Source of the DNA: Zoogloea sp. | GTDB taxonomy: Bacteria; Pseudomonadota; Gammaproteobacteria; Burkholderiales; Rhodocyclaceae | NCBI GenBank assembly: GCA_016720685.1 | Contig: JADKKC010000025.1 | Coordinates: 1 to 56,975, forward strand | Length of the DNA: 56,975 nt | Reading direction: 5' to 3' | Shown here: positions 46,107-55,357 of the stretch, in pieces | How the letters are laid out: each line of letters opens with the position of its first letter | Position numbering within the stretch: the stretch's first letter is position 1 | Translations under genes and position numbers: made by a program | Notes under the pieces: model-generated | Seen by the model: the letters and a program-made list of their open reading frames with translations, nothing else | Databases searched by the model: none | What the model was told of the DNA's origin: nothing

Positions 46107-47270
46107 ATGCAAAGCCGAATTCTGGCTTCCGGTGCGACGGTTTTCGTCGCAGTAGCACTTGCCGGATGTTCCGGTTCCTTGCTGGAATCGAAAAAAATCG
46201 ACTACAAGAGTGCGGCGTCCGCACCGACACGGCCTTCGCTGGAGATTCCGCCTGATCTCACTGCGCCGACTGCAGATGATCGTTATGCAGTGCCGGACGT
46301 GAGTCCCAAGGGTATCGCGACCTTCTCGGCCTATAACGCCGAGCGTTCAGGTCAGCCGGCAGCGTCGGGTGCGGCCGCGGTTTCAGGCGCAGTGGCGCCG
46401 CAGTTCATCGACAAGATGCGGGTTGAGCGGTCAGGAACCCAGCGCTGGCTCGTCGTGCAAGGCACGGCAGACAAGCTGTGGCCCCAGATTCGCGAGTTCT
46501 GGCAGGAAAACGGCTTCATCCTCAGCGTCGATCGTCCCGAGATCGGCGTCATGGAAACCGACTGGGCCGAGAACCGCGCCAAGATCCAGGACGACATCAT
46601 CCGCCGCACGCTCGGCAAGGTGATCGACGGGCTTTACTCGACGCCCGAGCGGGACAAGTACCGCACCCGTCTTGAGACAGGTAGTGAGTCCGGTTCGGTG
46701 GAGATCTACATCAGCCACCGCGGCATGATGGAAATCTATCCGAACGAAGCCAAGGATCGTACGATCTGGCAACCCCGTGCGGCCGATCCCGAGCTCGAAG
46801 CCGAACTCCTGCAGCGTCTCATGGTGCGCCTCGGCGCTGACGAATCGCGGGCCAAGGCGCAGATCGCCGCGGTGCCCAAGGCCGACAAGGCGATGCTGCA
46901 GAGTGCGGCGGACGGTGCCTCGGCACTGCAGGTCCAGGAAGGTTTCGACCGTGCCTGGCGGCGTGTCGGCCTAGCCCTCGACAGGGTTGGTTTTACCGTT
47001 GAAGACCGCGATCGCACGCAGGGCATTTATTACGTGCGTTATGTTGATCCGGAAGCGGATGCCAAGAAAAAGGCTGATGAAGGCATTCTTTCGAAGCTCG
47101 CCTTCTGGCGCAGCGACAAGCCCCAGGTGGCGAGCGGTAGTCAATACCGCATCTACGTCAAGGGTGAGGATTCGGTATCGACCGTGAAGGTTCTGACCCG
47201 TGAAGGCGGAACGGATACTTCTGATTCGGCGCGCAGGATTCTCGGGCTGCTGCACCAGCAATTGAAATAA
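46107..47270 (+). CDS. bamC: Outer membrane protein assembly factor BamC
   Basis: 387 residues. Lipoprotein of the BAM complex that inserts beta-barrel proteins. The lipobox ALAGC (Cys about 21) is followed by an extended segment (RPSLEIPPDLTAPTADDRYA) that binds BamD, including the conserved LEIPPDL. Two helix-grip domains follow (QRWLVVQGTADKLWPQIREF and VQEGFDRAWRRVGLALDRVG). The C-terminus ends ARRILGLLHQQLK. Co-transcribed with dapA. Confidence 0.95.
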   Translation: MQSRILASGATVFVAVALAGCSGSLLESKKIDYKSAASAPTRPSLEIPPDLTAPTADDRYAVPDVSPKGIATFSAYNAERSGQPAASGAAAVSGAVAPQFIDKMRVERSGTQRWLVVQGTADKLWPQIREFWQENGFILSVDRPEIGVMETDWAENRAKIQDDIIRRTLGKVIDGLYSTPERDKYRTRLETGSESGSVEIYISHRGMMEIYPNEAKDRTIWQPRAADPELEAELLQRLMVRLGADESRAKAQIAAVPKADKAMLQSAADGASALQVQEGFDRAWRRVGLALDRVGFTVEDRDRTQGIYYVRYVDPEADAKKKADEGILSKLAFWRSDKPQVASGSQYRIYVKGEDSVSTVKVLTREGGTDTSDSARRILGLLHQQLK

Positions 47271-47293
47271 GGCTGGCCCGCGGCATGCAAAGC

Positions 47294-47320
47294 AAAAACG
47301 CCGGTTTTTCCGGCGTTTTT
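47294..47320. terminator. Terminator after bamC
   Basis: AAAAA, stem CGCCGG, loop TTTTT, stem CCGGCG, TTTTT, 23 bases past the bamC stop. Confidence 0.9.
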
Positions 47321-47357
47321 CATGTGTCTTGCGCAGCTCTGTATTGCTCTGGACGTA

Positions 47358-47389
47358 AAAAAGCCAACCCTCAGGTTGGCTTTTTTTTC
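47358..47389. terminator. Terminator for the small lipoprotein gene
   Basis: Six A, stem GCCAACC, loop CTCA, stem GGTTGGC, eight T. It lies 14 bases past the minus-strand lipoprotein stop and can act in both directions. Confidence 0.92.
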
Positions 47390-47402
47390 GCCTGCAGAAA
47401 AA

Positions 47403-47687
47403 TTACTTCTTCTCGGCGGGAGCAGCGGCAGCAGCAGCGTTTTCAGCGGAGTTGCCAGCGGCCGGAGCAGCGGCTTCAGCCGGCTTGGCATCGGCAGCCG
47501 GGGCGGCAGCTTCAGCGGGCTTGGCGTCGGCAGCCGGAGCAGCAGCCGGTGCAGCTTCTGCGGGCTTGGCTTCAGCAGCCGGGGCAGCAGCGGGGGCCGG
47601 AGCTTCGACGGGCTTCGGCTCTTCCTTCTTGCCGCAGGCGGTAACAGCGAGTGCAACGAGAGCAGCAACCAGGAGAGATTGTTTCAT
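47403..47687 (-). CDS. Small Ala/Pro/Glu-rich lipoprotein
   Basis: 94 residues. Signal peptide with lipobox AVTAC (Cys at 18). The mature part is low complexity: repeats of PAADAKPAEAAAPA. No fold is expected; it may be a flexible outer-membrane lipoprotein. Similar short Ala-rich lipoproteins are common in betaproteobacteria and are often stress- or growth-phase-related, though nothing here shows that. Confidence 0.8.
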   Translation of the reverse strand: MKQSLLVAALVALAVTACGKKEEPKPVEAPAPAAAPAAEAKPAEAAPAAAPAADAKPAEAAAPAADAKPAEAAAPAAGNSAENAAAAAAPAEKK

Positions 47688-47860
47688 TGTTGGTTTCCCT
47701 TATCGATAAATGAAGTACAGCAAGCTAAATTCAGGAGCAATCGGGTGGGGGACCCGATCTGGTCCGAATGCTATCACGGAGGAAGTGCTTGAATAAAGAC
47801 ATTGTTGCGTTGCCGCAACAGGCTTGGACGGCTGTCAAGCCCCCTCTCGCACTTTTGAGC

Positions 47861-48988
47861 TTATTTCATCAAATTTTTTGATGGGTGTGCGAAGCCGCTG
47901 CAATACCAGTCGTAAAGAAGGGCGATTCCTTCTTCGGAAAGTCCGGCAATCGTGTCGAGATCGCGCTTGTCTGCAAGCTGATTGAAGATCGCCTGGTCGG
48001 TAGCTTCGATCGGCACGGGTTCGCCGTTGATGAAGAACTGGCCGGCGGAAAACAGCAGCAGGCTGCGGGCGTCGAGTCGGTAGCCCTGGGCGCAGGCGTT
48101 CAGGAATTCTTCGTGCTCCAGGGGTTCGTCCGGCGAGTCGAAGAAGATGTGGGCTTTGGGCTCGGTGAGATAGACGCCGAGAAAGCTGCGGATGTCCTCG
48201 CGGCCCCAGGTGATGCGCTGGAGGGTGTCTGCGACACGATCGATCATGGCTTCGCCGATCTGGGCCGAATGAGCCTGGTGCTTCAGGTCGGGGTCGGCGT
48301 AGATGCCATCCAGTTGCAGGGTGTCCTGCAGGTAGATCAGGAATTGCTGGGCCAGCTCCTGGGTGGAGGGAGAGCGGAAGCCGATGGAATAAGTGGTGCA
48401 TTCGCCGATGGCGATGCCGTTGTGGGCCCAGTGCGGGGGCAAGTAAAGCATGTCGCCCGGCTCGAGCACCCAGTCGTGGACGGGGCGGAAATTCTGCAGG
48501 ATCTTGAGCGGCGCATCCTCGATGAGATCCCGGTCGTCCTGGTCGCTGATCAGCCAGCGACGCTGGCCGATACCCTGGAGCAGGAAGACATCGTAGTTGT
48601 CGAAATGGGGGCCCACGCCGCCGCCATCTACGGCGTAGCTGACCATCAGGTCATCGAGGCGTGCCTGGGGGATGAAGTCGAAGCAGTGAAGGAGCTTGTC
48701 GCCATCAGGGCAGACGAGGTTGAGACCTTGCACCAGCACCGTCCAGGGCTCCTTCTTGCGCCGCAGGTCCGCCGCCTTTTGAGGGCCGTGGATGACCGCC
48801 CAATGGGTGTCGTCGTGGGTGACGTAACGGGATTCAACGTCAGGGTCGCGGGCGAGCGAGAACAGCTCGTCCTTCGAGAGCACGCCGCTGAAGCCGGGAA
48901 CCGCCTGGCGAATGAGGAGCGGTTTTTTTTGCCAGTATTCGGTGAGAAATTCCTCGACCGACAGGCCGCCAAGAAGTGTTTTGATCAT
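47861..48988 (-). CDS. roxA: Ribosomal oxygenase (RoxA/YcfD-like, cupin 50S L16 3-hydroxylase)
   Basis: 375 residues. 2-oxoglutarate/Fe(II) dioxygenase of the JmjC class that hydroxylates an arginine of ribosomal protein L16. Start MIKTLLGGLSVEEFLTEYWQ. Iron ligands lie in VGPHFDNYDVFLLQGIGQRR (HxD) and in WAHNGIAIGECTTYSIGFRS (distal His). The C-terminal winged-helix part (LLFSAGQFFINGEPV) is typical. A TATAAT lies only six bases before the ATG (see findings). Confidence 0.94.
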   Translation of the reverse strand: MIKTLLGGLSVEEFLTEYWQKKPLLIRQAVPGFSGVLSKDELFSLARDPDVESRYVTHDDTHWAVIHGPQKAADLRRKKEPWTVLVQGLNLVCPDGDKLLHCFDFIPQARLDDLMVSYAVDGGGVGPHFDNYDVFLLQGIGQRRWLISDQDDRDLIEDAPLKILQNFRPVHDWVLEPGDMLYLPPHWAHNGIAIGECTTYSIGFRSPSTQELAQQFLIYLQDTLQLDGIYADPDLKHQAHSAQIGEAMIDRVADTLQRITWGREDIRSFLGVYLTEPKAHIFFDSPDEPLEHEEFLNACAQGYRLDARSLLLFSAGQFFINGEPVPIEATDQAIFNQLADKRDLDTIAGLSEEGIALLYDWYCSGFAHPSKNLMK

Positions 48989-49010
48989 CGGGCAATTATA
49001 GCCTGCCGTC

Positions 49011-49038
49011 TTGCAATGGCCGGCCCCGCCGCTAAAAT
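49011..49038 (+). promoter_or_regulatory. Probable rlmD promoter
   Basis: TTGCAA (49011-49016), a 16-base spacer, then TAAAAT (49033-49038). Transcription would start near 49045, about 22 bases before the chosen ATG at 49067. This argues against the upstream ATG at 49037, which lies inside the -10 element. Confidence 0.65.
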
Positions 49039-49066
49039 GGCCCCCTTCATTTTCGGACCCAAAGCC

Positions 49067-50365
49067 ATGCGCGAAGCCGTCATCGAGTCACTGGACCACG
49101 AAGGGCGGGGTGTTGCCCGCGTCGACGGGAAGGCGATCTTTATCGAGGGCGCGCTGCCCGGCGAGCGGGTGACGTTTTCATCCTACCGGGTCAAGCCGAA
49201 CTTCGAGCAAGCGGAAGTCGTGCGTGTTCTTTCGCCCAGCTCCCGCCGTGTCACGCCGCGGTGTCCGCATTTCGGCGTCTGCGGTGGCTGCAGCATGCAG
49301 CACCTGGAGCCCGATGCCCAGGTGGCAGCCAAGCAGCGGGTGCTCGAGAACGCACTCTGGCACATCGGCCGGGTCAGGCCGGATGTAATCTATCCGGCCA
49401 TCGTCGGCCCTGCGTGGGCTTATCGCTACCGGGCGCGGCTTTCGGTGCGGGTGGTGCCGGGCAAGGGGGGCTTGCTCGTCGGATTTCACGAGCGGCGCAG
49501 CAGCTATGTCGCGCCCATGGAAGGCTGTGCAATCCTGCCGCCGCATGTCTCGGAGATGGTGCCGCGCCTGCGCGAGCTGGTGGCGGGCTTGTCCGTGCGG
49601 GATTGTCTTCCGCAGATCGAGATTGCCGTTGGCGAAGGCCTTACTGCGCTGGTTTTTCGTCACACGCAGCCGATCAGCGGGGCCGACGATGCCCGCTTTG
49701 CGGCCTTTGCCGCGGTAGAGAATGTGCAGGTATGGCTGCAGCCGGGCGGGCCGGATTCGGCCTTTCGTCTTTACCCGGTCGAAGCGCCAGGGCTGGCCTA
49801 CACCTTGCCGGAGTTCGGCGTGTCGATGGCCTTTCGGCCGACCGATTTCACGCAGGTCAACATGGACATCAACCGCCTGCTGATGCGCCGCACGATGCAG
49901 CTGCTTGATCCACGACCCGGTGAGCGCATTGCCGACCTGTTCTGCGGGCTGGGCAACTTCAGCCTGCCGATTGCCCGCCTGGGGGCGCACGTGGTGGGTG
50001 TCGAAGGCAGTGAGGCGCTGGTGCGGCGTGCGGGTGAAAATGCGGCGGACAATGGTCTTGCCGGGCGCTGCGAATTTTATGCGGCGAATCTCTTCGAAGC
50101 CACCGAAGACAGCCTGGCCGCCCTTGGCCCGCTGGACAAGCTGCTCATCGACCCGCCGCGGGAGGGTGCCCTCGCAGTGGTCAGGGCCCTCGGCGCAGCC
50201 TCGCCCAGGCGCATCGTTTATGTTTCGTGCAATCCGGCAACGCTGGCCCGCGACTGTGCCGTGCTGATCAAGGAGAAGGGCTACGCGCTCAAGGGTGCCG
50301 GTATCGCCAACATGTTCCCGCAGACCTCGCACGTGGAGTCGATTGCGCTGTTCGAGCGTGACTGA
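49067..50365 (+). CDS. rlmD: 23S rRNA (uracil-1939-C5)-methyltransferase
   Basis: 432 residues. Methylates U1939 of 23S rRNA. An N-terminal TRAM/OB domain (VIESLDHEGRGVARVDGKAI) is followed by the iron-sulfur cluster cysteines in PRCPHFGVCGGCSMQHL and MEGCAIL. The SAM-dependent methyltransferase core has IADLFCGLGNFSLPIARLG and KLLIDPPREGA. The catalytic Cys lies in VSCNPATLARDC. Length matches RumA/RlmD. The start was chosen from the promoter position just upstream. Confidence 0.95.
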   Translation: MREAVIESLDHEGRGVARVDGKAIFIEGALPGERVTFSSYRVKPNFEQAEVVRVLSPSSRRVTPRCPHFGVCGGCSMQHLEPDAQVAAKQRVLENALWHIGRVRPDVIYPAIVGPAWAYRYRARLSVRVVPGKGGLLVGFHERRSSYVAPMEGCAILPPHVSEMVPRLRELVAGLSVRDCLPQIEIAVGEGLTALVFRHTQPISGADDARFAAFAAVENVQVWLQPGGPDSAFRLYPVEAPGLAYTLPEFGVSMAFRPTDFTQVNMDINRLLMRRTMQLLDPRPGERIADLFCGLGNFSLPIARLGAHVVGVEGSEALVRRAGENAADNGLAGRCEFYAANLFEATEDSLAALGPLDKLLIDPPREGALAVVRALGAASPRRIVYVSCNPATLARDCAVLIKEKGYALKGAGIANMFPQTSHVESIALFERD

Positions 50366-50372
50366 ACGGCAT

Positions 50373-50404
50373 AAAAAAAGGCGACCGGAAAGGTCGCCTT
50401 TTTT
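50373..50404. terminator. Terminator between rlmD and the Bax-inhibitor-like gene
   Basis: Seven A, stem GGCGACC, loop GGAAA, stem GGTCGCC, six T. Convergent genes share it. Confidence 0.95.
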
Positions 50405-50426
50405 AGTGTTGGCGCGCTGAAAATGC

Positions 50427-51112
50427 TCAGTCGCGGTCGCCGCCAAAAGCCATGATCAGGTTCAGCAGGCTGGTGAAGACGTTGTAGACGTCCAGGTACA
50501 CCGCCAGCGTGGCCGTCACGTAGTTGGTTTCGCCGCCACGCACGATGTTGCTGATGTCGTAGAGGATGTGCCCGAGAACAGCAGCACGACGGCGGCCGAG
50601 ATCACCAGGTGGAGCACCGGCATCTGCAGGAAGATGTTGGCGACAACTGCCAGCAGGACAACCACCAGGCCAACCGTGAGGAACTTGCCCATGTTGGTGA
50701 AATCACGCTTCGACACGCTGGCAATGCCGGCCATCGTGGCGAAGATCGCGCCGGTGCCGCCCGCTGCCAGGGCGATCATCGAGCCGCCATTGGAGAAGCC
50801 GAGTGCTGCCTGCAGGATGCGCGACAACATCAGGCCCATGAAGAAGGTGAAACCCAGCAGCAGTGCGACGCCGAGGCCGTTGTTCTTGTTCTTTTCGATG
50901 CCATAGAAAAAGGCAAACGAAATTCCCAGGAACAGCGCGAAGGCGATGAACGGGCTGCCGGCCATGAACGAAAACTGCATTTGCACGCCCAGCAGCGCAC
51001 CGGCAACGGTCGGCACCATGGTGAGTGCGAGCAGCATGTAAGTATTGCGCAGCACGCGGTTGGCGCTTTGCGACAAAACCTGCGTTTGCTGACCGTAAGT
51101 GTCGAGTTGCAT
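50427..51112 (-). CDS. Bax inhibitor-1/YccA family membrane protein (one frameshift)
   Basis: About 228 residues corrected, seven membrane helices. Start MQLDTYGQQTQVLSQSANRV behind a GGAGG. Family features: NRVLRNTYMLLALTMVPTVA and GSMIALAAGGTGAIFATMAG. The frame breaks after VLLFS where one base is missing (near 50571-50574). In the right frame it continues HILYDISNIVRGGETNYVTA and ends MAFGGDRD, a normal YccA/YbhL C-terminus with the conserved aspartates. These proteins are thought to act as calcium-leak channels or FtsH modulators. Confidence 0.93.
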
Positions 51113-51221
51113 GAAAATCCTCCGTATTGATATAAAGCAGTATGGCCTGCCGTGTTTGAGAGTATCCAAGGCTGGTTAAAGTTTCAACCGTCAGTCATCA
51201 CCTGCGCTCGACCGGCCTGGC

Positions 51222-51249
51222 TTGGCAAGGCCGCGCGTCGTGTTAGAAT
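51222..51249 (+). promoter_or_regulatory. tRNA-Ser promoter
   Basis: TTGGCA (51222-51227), a 16-base spacer, TAGAAT (51244-51249), then a GC-rich discriminator 11 bases before the tRNA, as typical for stable RNA genes. Confidence 0.75.
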
Positions 51250-51260
51250 GCGCGCCCTGT

Positions 51261-51348
51261 GGAGGTGTGGCAGAGTGGTCGATTGCACCGGTCTTGAAAA
51301 CCGGCGGCCCGAAAGGGTCCGTGAGTTCGAATCTCACCGCCTCCGCCA
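51261..51348 (+). tRNA. tRNA-Ser (anticodon UGA)
   Basis: 88 bases with a long variable arm typical of class II serine tRNAs. The acceptor stem GGAGGTG pairs with CGCCTCC, discriminator G, and CCA is encoded. The anticodon loop CTTGAAA gives UGA, reading UCN serine codons. The T arm contains GTTCGAATC. Confidence 0.96.
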
Positions 51349-51356
51349 TTTTTGAT

Positions 51357-51386
51357 AAAAAGCCCTTGATGTTAAAGGGCTTTTTT
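51357..51386. terminator. Terminator after tRNA-Ser
   Basis: AAAAA, stem GCCCTT, loop, AAGGGC, TTTTTT, beginning 9 bases past the tRNA. Confidence 0.93.
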
Positions 51387-51660
51387 GTCGTCTGAGTTTC
51401 CTGGCATGCCGTTCGGCGTGCCATCGGTATTCCTGCTTTCCATCATCTCTCCGGTTTCCCGAGTCATGCCTTGGCGCGGGCTCCGATTGCGCGGGGAGCG
51501 TAACTTTTGCGCCGGAAGCTTGTCGGACGGCAACACGCGCATCTTTCTTTGCAGGTTCGATACCGCTGACGCTGCGGGCAGTCGGGCCTCGAGACTGAAC
51601 TGGCAAAAATGGTGGGGCGGGCCTTCGGCACAAGTCGCGCAAACAGACGAGGTTTTCAGG
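51387..51660 (+). other. Region between tRNA-Ser terminator and chaN-like gene
   Basis: 274 bases. An open frame continues upstream from the lipoprotein gene, but its residues show no signal-peptide or domain logic, so I treat it as non-coding. No clear promoter is seen; no integrase or attachment-site repeat follows the tRNA. Confidence 0.5.
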
Positions 51661-52881
51661 ATGGCTGCTGGATGTTTTCGTCGTATCGGCCTGGCGCTGT
51701 TTTTGACGGGCGCCGGTGTGGCCCTTGCCGGGCCGGCGGCCTCCGGCGCGGAGCGCCCCCAGCCCGCCCAGGCTTGCAGCGAGGCCGGGCGTTGGCTGGC
51801 CTTCGATGGCAAGCGGCTCCTGGGTGTGCCTGCCGGCGGTGTTCTGGCCGATGCGGCGGCGAACGAGGTCGTGCTGATCGGCGAGCAGCACGACGTGGAG
51901 GATCATCACCGCTGGCAGCTTCAGGTGCTGGCGGCATTGCATGCCCAGCGGCCAGACCTGGTGATCGGCTTCGAGATGTTTCCCCGGCGCGTGCAGCCCG
52001 TGCTCGACCGCTGGGTGAGCGGGCAGTTGAGCCTCCAGGATTTTTTTGCCCAGGCCGAATGGGAGAAAGTGTGGAATTTTCCGCCGCAGCTTTATCTACC
52101 GCTGTTCGAGTTTGCGCGCATCAACCGCATTCCGATGGTGGCGCTCAATGTGGACCAGAAGCTCATCCGGGCGATTTCCGAGAAGGGCGGGCAGGCCGTG
52201 CCGGTGGCAGAGCGCGATGGTGTCGGGCGTGCTGCGTCGCCGCCAGCGGCCTATCGCGAGTTTTTGCGTGAGATGCACCTCGCCCACCTGGCCGGCCGAA
52301 ACCAGGCACCGGGCAGGCAGGGGAGCTTCGAGAATTTCCTCGATGCCCAACTGACCTGGGACCGGGCGATGGCCGAAGCCTTGGCCCGGCGTGTCGCGCC
52401 TGCTGGCAGCCCGCAGCGTCCGCTTGTTGTGGGCATCATGGGCAGCGGGCATATCCGCTTTGGCCATGGCGTGGCGCACCAGTTGCGCGATCTCGGTGTT
52501 ACGCGGGTGGCAAGCCTGCTGCCGGCCTCGACGAAAGAAGAGTGCCGGAGCCTGCAACCGGGGCTCGCCAGTGCCTTTTTCCTGCTGCCGGAAAAGCCCC
52601 AGCCCGCCCCGGAGCCGCCGCGCCTTGGCGTGACGCTCGAAGAGGGTGAAAAGGGTGAAATGGGCGTCCGCATCGCCCAGGTATCGGCCGGCAGTCTGGC
52701 CGAAAAATCCGGTCTGCTGGCGGCTGACCGCATCGTCGAAATGGCCGGGCGCCCCGTCACCGGCACGGCCGAAGTGCTCGCAGCGGTTCGACGTCAGCCG
52801 CCCGGTACCTGGCTGCCGTTGAAGGTGGCGCGCAAGGATGCGCAGCTCGAGATCCTTGTCCGCTTTCCGGCGCGGCCCTGA
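51661..52881 (+). CDS. ChaN-like haem/iron-regulated protein fused to a PDZ domain
   Basis: 406 residues. A signal peptide (about 1-30) leads to a ChaN/TraB-type domain: EVVLIGEQHDVEDHHRWQLQ holds the GEQHD histidine, then DLVIGFEMFPRRVQPVLDRW and LVVGIMGSGHIRFGHGVAHQ. ChaN of Campylobacter binds haem; the fold also resembles metal-dependent peptidases/hydrolases. The C-terminus (about 320-405) is PDZ-like: GVRIAQVSAGSLAEKSGLLA and DRIVEMAGRPVTG, with a likely peptide-binding role. Start ATG 51661. The next gene begins 3 bases later, so the pair is co-expressed. Confidence 0.85.
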   Translation: MAAGCFRRIGLALFLTGAGVALAGPAASGAERPQPAQACSEAGRWLAFDGKRLLGVPAGGVLADAAANEVVLIGEQHDVEDHHRWQLQVLAALHAQRPDLVIGFEMFPRRVQPVLDRWVSGQLSLQDFFAQAEWEKVWNFPPQLYLPLFEFARINRIPMVALNVDQKLIRAISEKGGQAVPVAERDGVGRAASPPAAYREFLREMHLAHLAGRNQAPGRQGSFENFLDAQLTWDRAMAEALARRVAPAGSPQRPLVVGIMGSGHIRFGHGVAHQLRDLGVTRVASLLPASTKEECRSLQPGLASAFFLLPEKPQPAPEPPRLGVTLEEGEKGEMGVRIAQVSAGSLAEKSGLLAADRIVEMAGRPVTGTAEVLAAVRRQPPGTWLPLKVARKDAQLEILVRFPARP

Positions 52882-52884
52882 GCC

Positions 52885-54925
52885 ATGCTCACGCGCTTCG
52901 GTGGCTGGAAAAAGCTGTTGCCGGCGCTGTTGCTGGCCGTCGGCGGGCTTGCCCGGGCCGCGCCGACGATAGAACTCGATGTGGTGCTCGATCCGCAAAC
53001 ACGGGATTTCAGCGCGAGCGCCGTGCTGAACCCGGCGGAGCGCGATTTCCGGTTTTTGCTGCACGAGTCGCTGCGTGTTGGCGCGGTTTCTGCGGGTGGG
53101 CGTGCCCTGCAGGCAGAGTCGCTGGCGGGCCCGGCCGGTTTGCGGCAATGGCGCATCCGGCTGGACCGGGCGGGTGAGCGGGTTCGGCTCGAGTACGCCG
53201 GGCGCCTGCCGCCGCTGGATCGCCAGCGGGATCACCGGGGTGTGCTGCAGCGGATGCCGCCCATGAGTTCGCCGGAGGGAAGTTTCCTGCCCGCTGGCAG
53301 CGCCTGGTACCCCCAGGCGCAGGCGATGATCAGCTACCGCGTGAAACTCACCTTGCCCGGCAACCAGCGCGCCGTGGTGGCCGGACGACGGGTGGCCGAA
53401 GCCCTGCCGGCGGCTCCCGGCGACACCTATCGGGCGACTTTCGAATTCCTTCCGCCCACCGACGGCATCGACCTGATGGCCGGCCCCTGGGTGGTGCGCG
53501 AAAGAACCGTGTCGCGTAGCGGCGCGCCGCCCCTCTACCTGCGCACCTATTTTTCGCCCGAGCTGGATGCCACGCCCGGCCTGGCCGAGGCTTACCTGGA
53601 CGATAGCCAGCGCTACATCGAGCGCTACAGCCGGGAGATCGGCGATTACCCCTACGACGAGTTTTCGATCGTTGCCGGCCCGCTGCCCACCGGTTTCGGC
53701 ATGCCCACGCTCACCTATCTGGGCGAGGCGGTGATCCGCCTGCCTTTCATCCGCAAGACATCGCTGGGCCACGAGGTGCTGCACAACTGGTGGGGCAATG
53801 GTGTCTACGTCGATCATGCCCGCGGCAACTGGTCGGAAGGGCTGACTACCTTCATGGCGGACTACGCGTTCAAGGAAGACGAATCGCCGGCTGCCGCCAG
53901 CGAAATGCGTCTGGGCTGGCTGCGCGATGCGCTGGCCCTGCCCGCCGACGAGCAGCCTGCGCTACGCGATTTCCGGTCGCGCACCCACGGCGCCGAGGCG
54001 GCCGTCGGCTACGGAAAATCCGCCATGCTGTTCGTGATGCTGAAGGCGCGCATCGGCGAGACCGCGTTTCGCCAGGGGATTGCGCGAATTCTGGTCTGCC
54101 CGGCGTTTCAGGGTGGCGGCCTGGCCGGATCTGCAGGCCGCTTTCGAGCGTGCGTCCGGCCAGAATCTGGATGCCTTCTTTTTGGCGTGGCTGAACCAGC
54201 GGGGCATGCCCGCGGTGGCGATCGAGCGGGCCGAAACCCGGCCGCTCGGCAGGCAGTTTCAACTCAGCCTGGTGCTGGCGCAAGGCGCGCCGGCGTTTCC
54301 GCTGCGCCTGCCCGTCGAAGTGAGCGCCCCCGGCCGGCAGGAGGTGCGTTGGGTGGATGTTGCCGCGGGGCGCACAACGCAAACCCTTGTGTTCGACTTC
54401 CAGCCGCAAAGCCTGCGCCTCGACCCGGACATCCGCGTCTGGCGGCGCCTTGAAGCCGGCAGCCTGCCGCCGATCCTGCGGCGCTGGATCGGCGCCGATG
54501 CGCCGCATCTCGTGAACCTTGGGGCAGCGTCCGGTACCACGGCCGCGGTGGATGCGCTGGCGCAGCGATTTTTCGAGCGCGCGCCCGGCAAGCTCGCGGA
54601 AGCCGGGCTGGCCAGCGCCTTGCGTGGCCGCGAGCCGGTTCTGCTTGCGGGAACCCATGCCGAGGTCGATCGCGCCCTTGCGGCGGCGGGCCTGCCTGCG
54701 CGTCCGGCACAGCTGGCGGGCAGGGGCAGCGCCCAGGTCTGGACAGTGCAGGGCACGCTTCCGTTGGCCGTCATTTCGGCGGACGGCGCCGCCGCGCTGG
54801 GTTCCCTCCAGCGCGGTCTGCCCCATTACGGCAGCCAGAGCTGGCTGGTCTTCGACAATGGGCGGGTGATTGAAAAAGGCGTGTGGCCGGCCAGCCTGCC
54901 GGTCATTCCGGTGACCCGGCGCTGA
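52885..54925 (+). CDS. M1-family (gluzincin) peptidase with unusual C-terminal domain (one frameshift)
   Basis: About 679 residues corrected. Signal peptide (about 9-25). An N-terminal beta-domain (YAGRLPPLDRQRDHRGVLQR) is followed by the catalytic part: LGHEVLHNWWGNGVYVDHAR carries HExxH and GNWSEGLTTFMADY the third zinc ligand. The frame breaks at GIARI where an extra A lies at 54087-54088; corrected it reads ARFWSARRFRVAAWPDLQAA. The C-terminal 250 residues have an Ig-like part, then a segment (SGTTAAVDALAQRFFERAPG to PVTRR) I do not recognise. Periplasmic peptidase, substrate unknown; tightly linked to the ChaN-PDZ gene. Confidence 0.85.
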
Positions 54926-55051
54926 CTGTGGTCAAGCGTGGCGGGTGTCGTCGTCAACCCGATCCAGATCAAGGAAAGCGTCGGGTCCAGACGGCAAACT
55001 GCTGATACCCGACAAATTCAGTCGGAATTAACGCACCCGCCAGGAGCCCGT

Positions 55052-55318
55052 ATGCAAGCCATTCACATCTGCAACCACACCACCCCGGAAGCCCTCTACC
55101 CGTTTGACGCCCGCGGCATCGCCAAGCGCTTTCGCCACGCGGCGATCTTCGGGGCGCTGGACGCATTGATGCCGGGCGAAGTGATGCGTTTTTGCAACGA
55201 CCACGACCCGATTCCGCTGCTCGGCCAACTCCAGCAGCGTTACGGCGAAAAAGTGACGATCACCTACCAGCAGCGCGAACCCGGCGCCATCGTCATCGAC
55301 TTTGCGAAGGTCGGCTGA
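55052..55318 (+). CDS. DUF2249 domain protein
   Basis: 88 residues, small soluble alpha/beta protein. DUF2249 signatures: LYPFDARGIAKRFRHAAIFG near the start, ALDALMPGEVMRFCNDHDPI (the CNDHDP motif) and QREPGAIVIDFAKVG at the end. Family members are found in denitrifiers and other anaerobic respirers, sometimes next to hemerythrin-like proteins; no such gene is adjacent. The upstream 126 bases show no clear FNR/DNR box. Confidence 0.88.
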   Translation: MQAIHICNHTTPEALYPFDARGIAKRFRHAAIFGALDALMPGEVMRFCNDHDPIPLLGQLQQRYGEKVTITYQQREPGAIVIDFAKVG

Positions 55319-55357
55319 TCTTTCGTGGAGGGGGTTTGAACCCTGGCCCCCGCGCAA

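Noticed and set aside
47885..49066. Long upstream extension of rlmD
   Set aside because: Antisense to the ribosomal oxygenase; the rlmD promoter at 49011-49038 lies within it.
51261..51660. Integrated element at tRNA-Ser
   Set aside because: No integrase gene and no direct repeat of the tRNA 3' end nearby; the tRNA is followed by an ordinary terminator and a chromosomal gene.
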